Below are positions 6,963 to 12,916 of a DNA stretch of 12,916 nt, piece after piece (position 1 is the first letter of the stretch; every line of letters begins with the position of its first letter). The DNA is from Muribaculaceae bacterium. Its GTDB lineage: Bacteria > Bacteroidota > Bacteroidia > Bacteroidales > Muribaculaceae. The stretch lies in contig JAEEVB010000046.1 of assembly GCA_016287065.1 (NCBI GenBank), positions 1-12,916 of the forward strand, in the 5' to 3' direction. Position numbers and translations under genes: made by a program. The notes under the pieces are model-generated. The model saw only the letters and a program-made list of their open reading frames with translations. It made no database searches and was not told the DNA's origin.

Positions 6963-7002
6963 GCGGCATCACCGCCATGCCTGTATTGTGGACAGTATTC
7001 GG
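6963..7002 (-). pseudogene. Fragment of an alpha/beta-hydrolase gene (catalytic-His motif)
   Basis: These 40 bases match 1651-1690, inside the hydrolase lipoprotein gene, in the same orientation with 4 mismatches (35 of the first 37 bases identical). Read on the minus strand they encode EYCPQYRHGGDAA then TAA, against KYCPQYRHGGDAAE in the intact gene. No other part of the gene is present. The fragment begins 10 bases beyond the stop codon of the TonB-barrel gene, in its reading frame. It is best read as debris of a duplicated or paralogous hydrolase gene, or as a recombination scar. Confidence 0.65.
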
Positions 7003-7012
7003 GTGATTTTGG

Positions 7013-9067
7013 TCATCGGTTTATGATTCCATTGTCAGTATCTCTTAAATTGATGGTTTTGTCTGCCGACTGATGTTTTCGGCCTCTGCTTAATCGCCAT
7101 GATATGTTAAGCGATAAACTGTTGCCGCTATCTCTATTGTTCAGCACAACGTGCTTGTAAAGATTCCGATTTAGAATCTCACTCTCAGAAGACTTGTAGT
7201 TATTGGTGAAAGGATTTGACCATGTGAGTGAGAATTGCCAATCCTTATAGCTGTACGAGCATTGCAAGGTTGTATAAGCACCGCTATATCCCTTTGTCTC
7301 ACCCTCTAAGAAGCGATAACCATTGTTCGCGTAAGCTAGCAAAGTGAATTTTCCGAGATATGCTGTGATACCTGCTGAATAGAACCACGATGTGTAGCAA
7401 TGAGTATAGTCAAAGCCATAATTGAAGCAACGCATCATTCCTCCGTTTGCATAAATCTGTAGTTTATTGGGGTTGATCCAATAACTTGCGTATGCCATTG
7501 CATTCAACACATTAATTGCTTTCTGATTAATTTGTGTATAGATGAACTTGTCGTCAGCCGTACGCTCATAGAGTGCCATATTGGGTTTGTCGCAATGTCT
7601 GTAGAATCCTTCTACAAATGTGCTCCATCTGTCATCGTTATACGACAGGCGTAATGTGTGCTCCGTGTCACGAGCTGGTTTGAGGTTGGGATTGCCGACA
7701 GTATATTCCATGCTGTTTGTCTGAATGGTGGCATCGCTGATCATGGCAATACGCGAAGCACGCTCTTTCATCTCGAAGGTGTAGCTTAGTTGCATCCCAT
7801 TCATGATATTATAAGCCAGCGTTGCCTTCGGGCGGAATGCCCAAAAGTCATAGTTGTGCTCATTCTGATTGTAGTGTATGTAGCTTGCTCCCAAACCAAA
7901 TGAATAGCGTAAGTCCTTGAGTGAGCCTTTTATCTCGCTGAACGCATAAACATTATTCTGATTCAACTCTGTCAGGGCAAAAGCGTCGCCCGTATAATCA
8001 TTCTTCGTGTATTTGTAGCGATAGTTCACTCCTGCCGATATCGTGAATGGTTTCAGTCGGTTTTCGTAAACTATTTCAGATAATACTGAGACCGTCTTGC
8101 CATTAACGTCATATTGATAAGGTGCTCCCTCATCGTAGTAATTGCTGCTTTTCGTGGCAATGTATGTGCCAACAGCATTTGCCGTAATTGACTGACGTGG
8201 AGCGAGTTGACGGAAGAAATACAAGTCAAGGACAGGAGAATTAGAATGGCCGCTCTCTCTGTTGGTTGAGCTATATCGCTTTGTGCCTTCAATAATGTCC
8301 TTGATTGAATAATTGTCTGGAGTTTTATTTAGACTTTCACTCAAAGATGCTTGAAATACGAATGCTGTAGAATCTGCCAGATTGTAGGTCAGCTTCATGT
8401 CATGGCTGTGTGCCTTTCTGAGGGTCTCGACATCTTCGCGCTCTATAGTGTGGATGCCACCTTCATTCAAGGTATATTCAGCCCTTTCACTTGCACGCAT
8501 TCCATTCAATTTATAACCACTATAATTGTAAGAGACAGTAAACTCGCTCTTCTTATGGTTCCATTTACCATATACTGTACCATCACCTTGCCAAGAAGTG
8601 AGAGTGGGAGTAATGTCAATACCTATCGTGTAACCTGAGTCCTCGTGCTTGGTGATAATGTTGATGACGTAAGCCACACCTTCACCATAACGCACACCGG
8701 GATTGTCAATGAAGTCTATTTTGCTTATGAGTTTGGGATCAAGTGCCAGCATTTCTTCTTTGTCGACGACGATACCATTGATTCTTAGTTGCACACTGCC
8801 TCTGCCATCTATTGCAGTTATAGAATGTGTTACACCATCAATTCGGAGGTTGGGCAATGAGAGTTTCTGAAGAAGGCTATAACCGTTGTTTGAGGCGCTC
8901 TTTTGGGCAACAGTGGGGTAAAGCATTTGTCCGTCGGCCTTGCTGATGACCTTGGCGCCTTTAACTACGACTTCATCTAGAGTAACGGTCTTCTCTTCAT
9001 TCTGAGCAAAGGCCGAGAATGAAAAAAGATTAATGAGAACGAATAAAATAAATAGTTTCATTTGCAT
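7013..9067 (-). CDS. TonB-dependent-receptor-like outer-membrane beta-barrel protein
   Basis: A 684-residue outer-membrane protein. A signal peptide at 1-21 (cleavage AFA-Gln22) is followed by KTVTLDEVVVKG, a TonB-box-like stretch, and a plug domain (~45-155) with LRINGIVVDKEEM and NPGVRYGEGVAYVINIITK. The remaining ~520 residues alternate aromatic-rich amphipathic strands, as in the 'outer membrane beta-barrel family' of Bacteroidota. There is no N-terminal carboxypeptidase-like domain and no SusD partner, unlike polysaccharide-utilisation pairs. The last barrel strand (SLSLNISWRLS) is followed by a polar tail. Two starts are possible, ATG at 9067 or ATG at 9061, both upstream of the signal peptide core. 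Base composition is AT-rich compared with neighbours. Ligand unknown; the promoter carries repeat elements suggesting control by the adjacent regulator. Confidence 0.85.
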   Translation of the reverse strand: MQMKLFILFVLINLFSFSAFAQNEEKTVTLDEVVVKGAKVISKADGQMLYPTVAQKSASNNGYSLLQKLSLPNLRIDGVTHSITAIDGRGSVQLRINGIVVDKEEMLALDPKLISKIDFIDNPGVRYGEGVAYVINIITKHEDSGYTIGIDITPTLTSWQGDGTVYGKWNHKKSEFTVSYNYSGYKLNGMRASERAEYTLNEGGIHTIEREDVETLRKAHSHDMKLTYNLADSTAFVFQASLSESLNKTPDNYSIKDIIEGTKRYSSTNRESGHSNSPVLDLYFFRQLAPRQSITANAVGTYIATKSSNYYDEGAPYQYDVNGKTVSVLSEIVYENRLKPFTISAGVNYRYKYTKNDYTGDAFALTELNQNNVYAFSEIKGSLKDLRYSFGLGASYIHYNQNEHNYDFWAFRPKATLAYNIMNGMQLSYTFEMKERASRIAMISDATIQTNSMEYTVGNPNLKPARDTEHTLRLSYNDDRWSTFVEGFYRHCDKPNMALYERTADDKFIYTQINQKAINVLNAMAYASYWINPNKLQIYANGGMMRCFNYGFDYTHCYTSWFYSAGITAYLGKFTLLAYANNGYRFLEGETKGYSGAYTTLQCSYSYKDWQFSLTWSNPFTNNYKSSESEILNRNLYKHVVLNNRDSGNSLSLNISWRLSRGRKHQSADKTINLRDTDNGIINR

Positions 9068-9093
9068 CGAACTTTTTTGATTTTCGATGCAAA
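9061..9093. promoter_or_regulatory. 11-bp inverted repeat over promoter and start codon
   Basis: TTTGCATCGAA at 9061-9071 and TTCGATGCAAA at 9083-9093 form a perfect 11-bp inverted repeat with an 11-base spacer. The right arm overlaps the -7 box and the left arm covers both possible start codons of the barrel gene. It could be a dimeric operator; because transcription should start near 9083, inside the right arm, it may also fold at the mRNA 5' end. Confidence 0.6.
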
Positions 9094-9097
9094 GGTA
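9090..9097 (-). promoter_or_regulatory. -7 box for the TonB-barrel gene
   Basis: TACCTTTG on the minus strand (9097 to 9090) matches TAnnTTTG. With a 20-base spacer the -33 position reads CTG (9120-9118) rather than TTG, a weak element that would fit a promoter needing an activator. Predicted start near 9083, leader ~16-22 bases. Confidence 0.6.
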
Positions 9098-9129
9098 TTA
9101 CGAAATTAAAACAATGCCAGATATGTTAC

Positions 9130-9158
9130 CTGACATCTTTCTGACATTTCTCTGACAT
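9130..9158. promoter_or_regulatory. Three CTGACAT direct repeats at 11-bp spacing (candidate regulator site)
   Basis: CTGACAT occurs at 9130-9136, 9141-9147 and 9152-9158, exactly one helical turn apart. A weak fourth copy (CTAACTA, 4 of 7 matching) follows in register at 9163-9169. On the minus strand the array covers roughly -47 to -75 from the predicted start of the barrel gene, just upstream of its poor -33 element. The 7+4 base geometry is that of PhoB/OmpR-class binding sites. The neighbouring gene encodes such a DNA-binding domain, so I infer this is its activator site. Confidence 0.65.
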
Positions 9159-9166
9159 TAACCTAA

Positions 9167-9865
9167 CTATTTGATTTCCAATTTGTAACATTTACCTCTA
9201 TCAGACTCTATTTTCAGCTTGCAATTGGCTTCCAAGATGGGTTTTACTCGTTTGATAAGAGTGTAAAGTGTGTCGCTGGCATCGGGCTTCTTGGGCCACA
9301 GACGGTCACAAATTTCTTGCTTGGATAGTGAATGAGATTCAGTTGTCATAAACATCTCCATAAGGGTATGCTGCATCGGAGTGAAATGGATAGGTTTGCC
9401 CTTAGCGGTAATAAATTTGTCGTTGGCCAATATAATGCCACCATAACTCAGACCTTTTGCAAACAGCTCAGGCTTAAACTTGCGCATATACCACAGGCTG
9501 CACATGATCCATAGAATGCCGGCAAACAATAATGCCCCAGATGCTCGTTGGTCAGAAAGCATCAGTATGGTCATAAAGTCGCAATTTGCTTGTGCCACCA
9601 TCTGCGTCTCCTGACGTCCAGCTTTTTTAACAGATGTCATGGCAATGCATGCGGTATTTTTCAGTTCGGTGATGGTGAGATGACTGCGATAGCATCGAAT
9701 GGTGTCGGCATTGACCACATCGGTCGGCATTTCGGCAAGAGTGAGTTTCAGCGCATTATTAACATCTCGTGTTATCCTGTTTTCGGTACTTTTATAGCTA
9801 CCTACACCTGAACACAACGCACAAAGCATGATGAAAGCGAATATAACGAAAGGAAGTTTCTTCAT
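9167..9865 (-). CDS. Membrane-anchored regulator: periplasmic sensor plus C-terminal winged helix
   Basis: A 232-residue protein starting at the ATG at 9863-9865. Residues 5-22 form a signal anchor, and ~23-108 a periplasmic domain with three Cys (58, 73, 95) and no family I recognise. Residues ~109-128 (ASGALLFAGILWIMCSLWYM) are a second TM helix. The cytoplasmic part (~145-232) looks like an OmpR/PhoB-type winged helix: FTPMQHTLMEMFM (compare the LTPxExxLL helix), LSKQEICDRLWP, a recognition helix in DASDTLYTLIKRVKPILEAN and the wing SDRGKCYKLEI. This is a one-component membrane regulator, like ToxR or CadC in principle but with the DNA-binding domain at the C-terminus. There is no receiver or kinase domain. 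It lies 99 bases ahead of the barrel gene, whose promoter carries 11-bp-spaced repeats. Its own promoter is not evident. Confidence 0.8.
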   Translation of the reverse strand: MKKLPFVIFAFIMLCALCSGVGSYKSTENRITRDVNNALKLTLAEMPTDVVNADTIRCYRSHLTITELKNTACIAMTSVKKAGRQETQMVAQANCDFMTILMLSDQRASGALLFAGILWIMCSLWYMRKFKPELFAKGLSYGGIILANDKFITAKGKPIHFTPMQHTLMEMFMTTESHSLSKQEICDRLWPKKPDASDTLYTLIKRVKPILEANCKLKIESDRGKCYKLEIK

Positions 9866-9877
9866 CGGTATAAATTC

Positions 9878-9940
9878 TTATTTGGTATTCAATATTTCAA
9901 TCATTTTCTTAACATCTGGCAATGCACGGCGGAAGTCCTT
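9878..9940 (-). pseudogene. Possible 3' remnant of a lost gene ahead of the regulator
   Basis: On the minus strand an open frame with no start codon reads SPKDFRRALPDVKKM and onward to TAA at 9880-9878. It has the look of a protein C-terminus, and the stop is 12 bases from the regulator ATG, a normal operon spacing. It overlaps the last codons of the sulfatase-fold gene by two bases or a little more. It may be the surviving tail of a former upstream partner gene; chance is possible since only about 20 codons are involved. Confidence 0.35.
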
Positions 9941-11936
9941 AGGGCTGATAGATGAGCTGGTTGTTGTTCATCCGGTGCATATATTGCTGAATCATCGATT
10001 TCACTTCCCGCTCCATTTGTGCCTGCTCAGGTGCTTGCCCCACCAGGTTGTGGCACAGCATGGGGTCGGTTCTGAAGCGGTACATCGCTTTCACGCGTTC
10101 GCCGTCGAACTGCATCATCCACTCGCCTTTAAAGTACTGGTAAATGCCGTTGTTATAGTTCAGCGCCCAGGTTTGCTCGGGTGGTGTGCTCAGCAGATCG
10201 CAGCCAAAACTCAGGTAAGGCTGGTCATAGCCAACCACATGCAGCAGCGTGGGCATGATTGAGGCCTGCTGTGCAATCGCATCGGGTCTGATGCCTGGAG
10301 TCAGGCTTCCATCGGGAGTGAAGAAGATGATGGGTATCGAGTAGAGCCCCTGGTCGGTCTTGTAGAAGGAATGGGTGCTCCTGTTGGTATGGTTGGCAAC
10401 AATCACGAACACGGTGTTCTGGTACCAGGGTTCCTGGCTGGCTTTCTCGAAAAAGCGGCGCAACGCCAGGTCGGTATAGCGTATGCACTTGTGCATGGGG
10501 TTACCACCTTCTTCCTTGAACTCGTTGGCATATTGTTCGGGCACCTTATAGGGATGGTGCGACGAGGCGGTGAACACGGTGGCTACAAAGGGCTGCTTGA
10601 AGGTGCTGATGTGCTGCTCCATGAATTGCAGGAAGGGTTCGTCCCAAATGGCCCAGGTGCCGTCGAAGTCGTCGTCGCCCTTGAAATTGGGGTCGGCATT
10701 GAATTCGGTGCGGCCATAATACTCCTTATAGCCCGTAGCACGGGCAAAGGCTTCAAAGCCCATCGATCCGTTCTGCGCCCCGTGGAAGAAAGCGGTGTGG
10801 TAACCCTTGCCGGCCAGCATTTTGGCAATGCCTGTCAGGTCGTTCATCGAGGCAGGGGTGAGGATGAACGGCTCTCTCATCATGGGAATGCTCGAGAGCA
10901 CGCTGGGCATGGCATCGATGCTCTTGCGTCCGTTGGCAAACGAGTACTCGAAGGTGAGCGAGCGGTTGATGAGCGAGTCGGTAAAGGGAGCGTAGCCCTT
11001 GTAGTTGGGGCCAATGTTGCGGTGGTTGAGCGCGCCGATATATTCCTTGCCATAGCTCTCAATGATGATGATCACCACATTCTTCTTGTTCATCACAGCA
11101 CCCGAGTCGGGCATGTGAATAGGGGAGAAGATGGCCTCCATCTCTTGCTGGCTGGCAAAGTATTTGGGTTCGTCAAACACGTTCTTGCCAATGGTGCGCA
11201 GCATCGAGAAGGGGGTGTTGAGCACAAGGGCAGCTTCGATGGGGCGGTCCACATACTGGTTGGCGTTGCTGATGGTGATGGGGCGCACAGCCGTAGTGAA
11301 ACCGCCTCGCATGCCGCCTATCATCAGGCCCACCATCGCCAGCAGGCTAACGAGGCAGGTGAGGTCATATTTCACCCAGTTCAGCCGTTTGTAGTGGAGT
11401 CTGGGTTTCACATAGCACTTCCACATGAAGAAGATGAGCGCTGCGGCAATCAGCACCAAGTACCAGTGCCGCACAATCTCGGTGCCGAAGATGCCCGCCA
11501 GGTTGTTCTCGTTCTGGAACTCGGTGAACACGGTGCTCGTGGTGCGGCGCGAGGTGTACTGGAAATAGACCGTGTCGCACAGGTTCATCACCACTGCCAG
11601 CGAGTTCATCACCACAAATATCCACTTGCACATCTTCTGGTACCAGGGCCTTTCCTTGTAGTGCAGTGGGAACAGCATCAACACAATGTAGAGCGAGAGC
11701 GTGTACATGATGGCCGATGTGTCAAACATCACTCCGCCGCCCAGCATCTCCATCAGGTGGCCGGCACTCAGGTTGTCGCTGAAGTAACTGTAGTTAACCA
11801 GCAGGAAAACGATACGGCACGCAAAGTACACAAGGTAAGCAATGGCCAGGTTGCAAAGCAAGGCCAGCAACGGCGATGCCAAACTATCTTTTACGATATG
11901 GGATATCTTCTTGAAAAACTCTTTCAGTTTCGTCAT
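9939..11936 (-). CDS. LTA-synthase-like sulfatase-fold membrane enzyme
   Basis: A 665-residue protein with five or so TM helices in residues ~20-230 and an extracytoplasmic sulfatase domain (~285-600), the layout of LtaS/MdoB phosphoglycerol transferases. The conserved active-site elements are spaced as in LtaS. Glu293 lies in IIIIESYGKEY, and the nucleophile position is Ser339 in NGRKSIDAMPS (Thr300 in Staphylococcus LtaS). The metal pair lies in VIVANHTN, where Asn515 replaces the expected Asp and His516 is kept. SSHHPYKVP and the late STHSF also look like family His sites. In Bacteroidota, which lack lipoteichoic acid, the substrate is unknown; transfer of a phospho-alcohol to a periplasmic glycan or lipid is a guess. 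The Asp-to-Asn change may reduce activity. Read with the two genes upstream; the gap to the next is 19 bases. Confidence 0.85.
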   Translation of the reverse strand: MTKLKEFFKKISHIVKDSLASPLLALLCNLAIAYLVYFACRIVFLLVNYSYFSDNLSAGHLMEMLGGGVMFDTSAIMYTLSLYIVLMLFPLHYKERPWYQKMCKWIFVVMNSLAVVMNLCDTVYFQYTSRRTTSTVFTEFQNENNLAGIFGTEIVRHWYLVLIAAALIFFMWKCYVKPRLHYKRLNWVKYDLTCLVSLLAMVGLMIGGMRGGFTTAVRPITISNANQYVDRPIEAALVLNTPFSMLRTIGKNVFDEPKYFASQQEMEAIFSPIHMPDSGAVMNKKNVVIIIIESYGKEYIGALNHRNIGPNYKGYAPFTDSLINRSLTFEYSFANGRKSIDAMPSVLSSIPMMREPFILTPASMNDLTGIAKMLAGKGYHTAFFHGAQNGSMGFEAFARATGYKEYYGRTEFNADPNFKGDDDFDGTWAIWDEPFLQFMEQHISTFKQPFVATVFTASSHHPYKVPEQYANEFKEEGGNPMHKCIRYTDLALRRFFEKASQEPWYQNTVFVIVANHTNRSTHSFYKTDQGLYSIPIIFFTPDGSLTPGIRPDAIAQQASIMPTLLHVVGYDQPYLSFGCDLLSTPPEQTWALNYNNGIYQYFKGEWMMQFDGERVKAMYRFRTDPMLCHNLVGQAPEQAQMEREVKSMIQQYMHRMNNNQLIYQP

Positions 11937-11955
11937 CAGTCTTCAAATAAGGGGG

Positions 11956-12237
11956 TTAATGTATAAGCATCATGCAAGCAAAGGCAATGTACGAGAGCCA
12001 CAGTACGGCTAGTATCACCCATGCCACATAGGGGCGCTCTTCGTAGCATCGGTGAGCAAGGTAACCCGATGCCAGCGCATAGACGGGCATGGCGAGCATC
12101 AAAAAGCGTTCGGTCCCCGATTGCAACTGGTGACCTTTAATCATCAGCAAGGGCCATAGCAGCACTGGCAGCAGTGAGATATAGACTACTGTCTTGAAGC
12201 CTCGAGGCGATAGATTCTTTATGTTAGTTTGTTTCAT
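11956..12237 (-). CDS. Small membrane protein with three TM helices
   Basis: A 93-residue hypothetical protein. I chose the ATG at 12235-12237; a TTG at 12253-12255 overlapping the upstream TGA would add six residues and is possible. Three hydrophobic spans are visible, about 16-34 (TVVYISLLPVLLWPLLMI), 46-64 (FLMLAMPVYALASGYLA) and 72-92 (YVAWVILAVLWLSYIAFACMM), with a basic N-terminus. No family is recognised. It sits between the GH3-like gene (14 bases upstream) and the sulfatase-fold gene (19 bases downstream), all leftward, so one transcript is likely and an accessory role to the membrane enzyme is conceivable but unproven. Confidence 0.7.
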   Translation of the reverse strand: MKQTNIKNLSPRGFKTVVYISLLPVLLWPLLMIKGHQLQSGTERFLMLAMPVYALASGYLAHRCYEERPYVAWVILAVLWLSYIAFACMMLIH

Positions 12238-12251
12238 AGCATGAAATGGTT

Positions 12252-12916
12252 TCAATGGTTGAATGTTAGCATGTCGTCAATGGTCTCGCGGTTGTTGCTC
12301 AGGCGAGGTATCTTGCGCTGACCGCCTAGTTTGCCGGTAGAGCCCAGCCAGCGGTCAAACAGTCCTTCTTCGGCTATAACCAGCGTGGGGGCATCGAGGA
12401 AGATGTTGCCGCTGCGTTTGGCGGCGTAGTCGCTGTTCACCTGCTGCAGCCGTTCGTCGAGGGCGCGCATAAAAGCGTCAGCGTCAGCAGGTCTCTTCGA
12501 GAACTCAATGAGCCACTCGTGGCGGCCATGGGTGTTGTCGCCGGCATAGACGGGTGCTGCGGTATAATTGAGCACCTCGGCTCCCGTGGCGGCCGATGCT
12601 GCCGTAATGGCGTCGTCGGCATTGTGCACCATCAGTTCCTCGCCAAAGGCGTTGATGAAACTCTTGGTGCGGCCGGCTATCTTGATTTTCACGGGGCGGG
12701 TCTGTTCAATGGTCACCGTGTCGCCTATGCGGTAGCGCCACAGGCCGTTGCAAGCCGTGATTACCAGTTCGTAGGTCTTCCCCGCCTCGATTTCCCAGAT
12801 GGGGTACACCTCGGGTGTGCTGCTGTCGATATCCTCAATGGGGATGAACTCATAGAACACGCCCACATCGAGTAGTAGCAGCATGGCAGTGGTTTCCCAG
12901 TCGCTCTGCACAGCAA
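12252..12916 (-). CDS. GH3-like acyl-adenylating protein (N-terminal part outside window)
   Basis: The visible 221 residues are the C-terminal portion of a bacterial protein of the GH3 auxin-responsive promoter family, usually around 500 residues. Plant GH3 enzymes adenylate carboxylic acids and join them to amino acids; the bacterial substrate is unknown. Signature segments are present: LDVGVFYEFIP, then YELVITACNGLWRYRIGDTV (compare the nucleotide-binding TxxGLxRYRxGD block), and KSFINAFGEELM with the following helix of the C-terminal cap domain. The end reads KLGGQRKIPRLSNNRETI. The frame is open to the window edge and the first in-frame GTG (12911) is internal, so no start is visible. It is the first visible gene of the leftward three-gene set. 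Confidence 0.85.
   Translation of the reverse strand, partial: AVQSDWETTAMLLLLDVGVFYEFIPIEDIDSSTPEVYPIWEIEAGKTYELVITACNGLWRYRIGDTVTIEQTRPVKIKIAGRTKSFINAFGEELMVHNADDAITAASAATGAEVLNYTAAPVYAGDNTHGRHEWLIEFSKRPADADAFMRALDERLQQVNSDYAAKRSGNIFLDAPTLVIAEEGLFDRWLGSTGKLGGQRKIPRLSNNRETIDDMLTFNH

Noticed and set aside
10371..11966. Long plus-strand open frame of 531 codons opposite the sulfatase-fold gene
   Set aside because: The translation is rich in His, Val, Glu and Gly with no domain or signal features, and it is the mirror of a clearly conserved gene; high third-position GC keeps the antisense frame open.
1..12916. CRISPR array, tRNA/rRNA genes, transposase, phage or toxin-antitoxin genes
   Set aside because: Looked for; no regularly spaced identical repeats with unique spacers, no tRNA-like cloverleaf sequence that I could recognise by eye, and no protein with transposase, integrase or toxin hallmarks.

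Overview
The window looks like a stretch of Bacteroidales chromosome (Prevotellaceae or Muribaculaceae are my guess, from gene content only). Pointers are Bacteroidota-specific families (DUF4834 and DUF4923 proteins, a small YDRSGSY-repeat secreted protein, a SusC/TonB-type barrel without partner, a bacterial GH3-like protein), TAnnTTTG -7 promoter boxes, and weak Shine-Dalgarno signals. Most genes are moderately GC-rich (57% in two 60-base samples counted), but the TonB-barrel gene at 7013-9067 is clearly poorer (33% and 40% in two 60-base samples).

Layout. 1-1067 (+): 3' part of an NhaC-type Na+/H+ antiporter. 1171-1575 (+): small secreted protein built from a 17-residue repeat. 1572-2327 (-): alpha/beta-hydrolase lipoprotein, overlapping the previous gene tail-to-tail by 4 bases. 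2451-4262 (+): phosphoethanolamine (pEtN) transferase, divergent from the hydrolase and closed by a clear terminator. 4431-6149 (+): phospholipid operon psd-pssA-DUF4834 behind a good Bacteroidota promoter. 6276-6926 (+): DUF4923-type lipoprotein. 7013-9067 (-) and 9167-9865 (-): TonB-type outer-membrane barrel and a membrane-anchored winged-helix regulator. 9939-11936 (-), 11956-12237 (-) and 12252-12916 (-): LTA-synthase-like sulfatase-fold membrane enzyme, a small three-TM protein and a partial GH3-like adenylating protein, probably one operon read leftward.

How they fit together. pssA and psd make phosphatidylethanolamine, which is the pEtN donor for the enzyme encoded just upstream, so the centre of the window is an envelope-lipid neighbourhood. 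The most interesting unit is the 7.0-9.9 kb segment. Its regulator has two TM helices, a periplasmic sensor loop and a C-terminal OmpR/PhoB-like DNA-binding domain. Directly in front of the barrel gene lie three CTGACAT direct repeats spaced exactly 11 bases apart, the geometry used by OmpR/PhoB-type proteins, followed by a promoter with a poor -33 element and an 11-bp inverted repeat. I infer a self-contained periplasm-sensing switch for one outer-membrane receptor. The segment is bordered by gene debris: on the left a 37-40 base copy of the catalytic-His motif of the hydrolase at 1572-2327, on the right what looks like the last ~20 codons of a lost gene 12 bases before the regulator. This suggests the pair was placed here by rearrangement or transfer.
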